From NCBI GenBank assembly GCA_044224925.1, contig JBGAJM010000004.1, positions 124,001-188,000 on the forward strand: a DNA stretch of 64,000 nt. Direction: 5' to 3'. The notes below the pieces were generated by a model that saw only the letters and a list, made by a program, of their open reading frames with translations, ran no database searches and had not been told where the DNA came from. Below are positions 61,465 to 64,000 of the stretch, piece after piece; within the stretch, counting starts at the first letter, position 1, and each line of letters begins with the position of its first letter. The position numbers and the translations under genes were made by a program. This DNA comes from Kapaibacterium sp044224925 (GTDB lineage: Bacteria; Bacteroidota; Ignavibacteria; Kapaibacteriales; Kapaibacteriaceae).

Positions 61465-64000
61465 ATGAAATCGATCGTGATCTTGTGCCTGGCATTGTGC
61501 TCAACAGTGGCCAGTGGTGCTAGTGATCTTCGTCCGCGTGCACCATACGGTTTCATTCCAAACAGAGGTCAGTGGTCCTCCTCCATTCAGTATGGTGCGT
61601 GGACCAGCGGCGGGATCGTCTGGATCACCAAGGACGGATACATCCTGGATCGTCGAGGTGCGAACGCCTCGGGGACCAGCATGAGTGCGATCGAAGAACA
61701 TCATTTTGACGACATCACCGGGGCGGCCAAGTTCGAAGAGGTCGTGTCGCCCACGGCACCGACCGTTCAATTCCTGACAAAGCGGATCTTCATTGGATCG
61801 GAGGGCCTGCGTCCACGATCGGTCGTCAATCTCGTGGACAGGATCACCGGTTCCTACATCACGTTCGAGGTCCTTCCGGATGGTGTGGTGTCGATGGTCA
61901 AGGGCCGCATCGTCTCGATGGTCGGAAAGCCGACTTCCAATCAGTTCGATCGCTACCGGATCCTCGCACCGGATGGCGTCACATTATCGTCCGCCATTCG
62001 CGGCGTCGCCGATGAGGAGATCACCGGAACGGTGATCAATGCCGACGGGAACGTTGTGGTGTCCGGCTGGACCACGACCATGAATCTTGTGGTGCCGCTC
62101 GGTGGACAGACCGCAACAGCAAAGGCAGGAGAAGACGGATTCGTTGCCATCTATTCTCCGGATCTGTCCAAGATCAAGTCGTGGACCTATATCTCGGGAT
62201 CCGCAGATGATAGGGCTTTGGCCATCTGCATTGGTGCGGCAGGATCCATCTGTGTGGCTGGTGAGACCAATTCTGGCGACATTCCCATGGCATCCGGAAG
62301 CTCCGGTCAATTGTATTCGGCAGGTGTTGACGGATTCTTCTTGCGGTTTTCACCGGATCTCCGACAATTGTTGGCCGGACGGTACATCAATGGCGATCGC
62401 GACGAACGCGTTCGAGCGATGGTAGCCGATGCATCAGGTGCCATCTACATCTGCGGTAGCACGAGTTCAGGAAAAGGATTCGATGCCACGAATGGGTATG
62501 ACGTCACCTACAACGGCTCCACCGACGCCTTCCTTCTGAAGATCACGGCCGCTGCGGCCAACATCGCCTATAGTACGTACTTCGGCGGCGGAGGGATCGA
62601 TAGCTTCAATGCGTTGCATGTGAATGCGAGCGGACAGGTGACCGTCGTGGGCACCACCGCTTCGTCCGATTTCGAGACCGCTCCAAAGATCGACCCGCTG
62701 TATTGGTGGTTGTATTCGAACCGTCCGTACGATTGGACCTATAACGGTGGAGCTCACGATGCTGTTGCCGTTCGCTTCCGTCCGGACGGCGGCGGAGTGG
62801 TGTTCTCGACGTACTACGGCGGTAGTGGCGACGATCTTGGCAAGGCCGTTTGTGTTGATGCCAAGGATCAGACTTACATCATCGGCGAGACCAACTCGGA
62901 AGATCTTCCGATGGTGGCATCGATGCAATTGCAGATCAACGGCCCGAGTGATGCCTTCGCCAGTGTGCTTGATGCAGCTGGTCAAACACTCGCACGCTCT
63001 ACGTATTACGGCGGTGAGAACGCAGAGACCGTGAGTGCGGCCTCATTCATTAGCGGCGATCAGTTCATGATCATCGGTACCACACAATCCACACGATTGC
63101 CGCTCACCGGTCTTGGAAGTGTCACGGATCTGAAGGGTGGCGAGGATTGTTTTCTCACGATGATGACAACCTCTTCGATCATCTATGGAACGCTGATCGG
63201 TTGGTCTGCTTCGGAAACGCCGTTGGCCTTTGTTCGCGATTCGGAAGGGGATATCTACGTTGGCGGACATACCACGTCGTCGGTAGATGGAGCGTTCGGT
63301 GGTGGACAGTCGGATGCCTTCCTCATGAAGTGGATCTTCGGTCTTGTATCGACCGCACAGCCACATGGTGGAGAAACGAACTGTGTTGGTCGCTCGATGC
63401 AGATCGCATGGAATCCGCAGGAGTTACCGGCATCGCAGAAGTATGATGTTGACATTTCGGCGGATGACGGCCGCACGTGGATGTCGATCGCTCGTGGTGT
63501 AACAGGAAAGACGATCTATTGGACGCCAGATGATGTGAAGTACATCTCCAACGCATGCCTCGTGCGCGTGACGACCATGCGCGGACATAGTGCAGTGATG
63601 GATGTGCCGTTCAGTATCGTTGCATTGCCAACGATCGTGGAGCAACCGCGTTCGGTGGAGCGTTGTGCAGGAGATGCCGCGCAGTTCGCCATTTCGGTAG
63701 AAGGCGAAGGGGTGTCCTATCAGTGGCGGAAGAACGGCATTGTCGTTCGTGGCGCCACGGAATCGTCGCTCCGTTTCGCAAGCATCGAGGCCTCCGACAT
63801 TGGACAGTATGATGTGGTGGTGAATGGACCGTGCGGGTCGACGATCGTCTCGGCAGTATCCACGCTCTCCATCGCACCTACCACCATCGTCCTTGATGAG
63901 CCGATCTCCGCACAGGTACGCGTTGGAGATAAGATCCAACTATCAGTGACCGCACAAGGTTCGGGTTTACGCTATCAGTGGCGACGCAATGGTGCAACCG
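61465..64000 (+). CDS. SBBP-repeat/Ig-like protein, third paralog (cut by window end)
   Basis: An uninterrupted frame of 845 codons runs from the ATG at 61465, 14 bases after the previous stop, to the window end. It has a signal peptide (MKSIVILCLALCSTVASG), the NRGQWSSSIQYGAWTSG opening, SBBP repeats (WTYISGSADDRALAI, YSTYFGGGGIDSFNA, FSTYYGGSGDDLGKAV, RSTYYGGENAETVSA), PHGGETNCVGRSMQIAW, one complete Ig-like domain (VSYQWRKNGIVVRGA) and the start of a second (LRYQWRRNGA). By analogy with the two upstream paralogs the missing part is the second Ig domain and the T9SS tail. It is the most divergent of the three: its N-terminal module differs and lacks the VRYDFD strand. Confidence 0.9.
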   Translation, partial: MKSIVILCLALCSTVASGASDLRPRAPYGFIPNRGQWSSSIQYGAWTSGGIVWITKDGYILDRRGANASGTSMSAIEEHHFDDITGAAKFEEVVSPTAPTVQFLTKRIFIGSEGLRPRSVVNLVDRITGSYITFEVLPDGVVSMVKGRIVSMVGKPTSNQFDRYRILAPDGVTLSSAIRGVADEEITGTVINADGNVVVSGWTTTMNLVVPLGGQTATAKAGEDGFVAIYSPDLSKIKSWTYISGSADDRALAICIGAAGSICVAGETNSGDIPMASGSSGQLYSAGVDGFFLRFSPDLRQLLAGRYINGDRDERVRAMVADASGAIYICGSTSSGKGFDATNGYDVTYNGSTDAFLLKITAAAANIAYSTYFGGGGIDSFNALHVNASGQVTVVGTTASSDFETAPKIDPLYWWLYSNRPYDWTYNGGAHDAVAVRFRPDGGGVVFSTYYGGSGDDLGKAVCVDAKDQTYIIGETNSEDLPMVASMQLQINGPSDAFASVLDAAGQTLARSTYYGGENAETVSAASFISGDQFMIIGTTQSTRLPLTGLGSVTDLKGGEDCFLTMMTTSSIIYGTLIGWSASETPLAFVRDSEGDIYVGGHTTSSVDGAFGGGQSDAFLMKWIFGLVSTAQPHGGETNCVGRSMQIAWNPQELPASQKYDVDISADDGRTWMSIARGVTGKTIYWTPDDVKYISNACLVRVTTMRGHSAVMDVPFSIVALPTIVEQPRSVERCAGDAAQFAISVEGEGVSYQWRKNGIVVRGATESSLRFASIEASDIGQYDVVVNGPCGSTIVSAVSTLSIAPTTIVLDEPISAQVRVGDKIQLSVTAQGSGLRYQWRRNGAT

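Noticed and set aside
55088..64000. Repetitive sequence as a possible DNA repeat or CRISPR array
   Set aside because: The similarity is at protein-module level, with hundreds of bases between repeats and different codons; there are no short regular DNA repeats with spacers.
61465..64000. Third SBBP gene as a pseudogene
   Set aside because: The frame is open and domain-consistent to the last base; it is only truncated by the window end.
1..64000. tRNA or rRNA genes and mobile elements
   Set aside because: I saw no clover-leaf with CCA-type ends, no rRNA segments, no transposase or integrase and no target-site duplications; the gaps are too short for most of these.

Overview
The window looks like a chromosomal segment of a Gram-negative bacterium of the Bacteroidota/Chlorobiota (FCB) side of the tree, perhaps a Kapabacteria-like lineage. 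The evidence is several large secreted proteins ending in type IX secretion (T9SS) sorting domains, promoters with the Bacteroidetes-type -7 box TAnnTTTG, a three-gene succinate dehydrogenase (sdhCAB), a TonB-dependent receptor under a TPP riboswitch, and BamA/OmpA-type outer-membrane proteins. The phylum assignment is inference from content, not from a marker search. Coding density is very high: about 45 genes, no gap above about 125 bases, many stop/start overlaps, and no tRNA, rRNA, CRISPR array, insertion sequence or phage gene that I can see.

Layout. 1-3135 (minus): a GT39-like membrane protein, murA and an EnvC-like coiled-coil protein cut by the window edge. 3170-5634: TPP riboswitch and a putative thiamin TonB receptor. 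5738-7445: SET-domain protein, fatty-acid hydroxylase, a lone nuoC. 7446-9886: STAS protein, divergent from a GT9 glycosyltransferase and a Gfo/Idh/MocA protein that lacks two catalytic residues. 9986-15689: dnaB, then a secreted WD40 protein and a barrel-OmpA protein. 15686-23511 (minus): a run encoding a small membrane protein, a PD40-OmpA protein, a secreted FG-GAP/ASPIC protein, UDP-xylose synthase and a CDF transporter. 23589-29871 (minus): rpsP and ffh, a DUF4397 T9SS protein, alpha-glucan phosphorylase. 29926-38515 (plus): peptide-binding lipoprotein, tsaC, ptsH, ptsI, an Omp85-like protein, deoC, then yceI and a pirin behind a promoter carrying two identical-spacing palindromes. 38519-45959 (minus): a 1658-residue SBBP/anchor-D protein, a small barrel protein and prfC. 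46043-48347 (plus): two overlapping genes that I read as divergent GldL and GldM, the T9SS motor. 48356-54965: mltG, a small barrel protein, an ABC ATPase, sdhCAB and pdxJ. 55088-64000 (plus): three tandem paralogous SBBP/Ig-like giant proteins, the last one cut by the window end.

How the parts relate. The theme is the cell surface: six complete T9SS-tagged cargo proteins (plus one probable, truncated), a likely T9SS motor pair, PorE-like and barrel-OmpA proteins, an Omp85 member, and peptidoglycan enzymes (murA, mltG, EnvC). Housekeeping genes (dnaB, ffh, rpsP, prfC, sdhCAB, pdxJ, deoC, tsaC) are scattered between them rather than in the usual conserved operons. A recurring regulatory observation is a TAnnTTnG-like box ending only about 4 bases before the start codon of several genes, which suggests leaderless transcripts.
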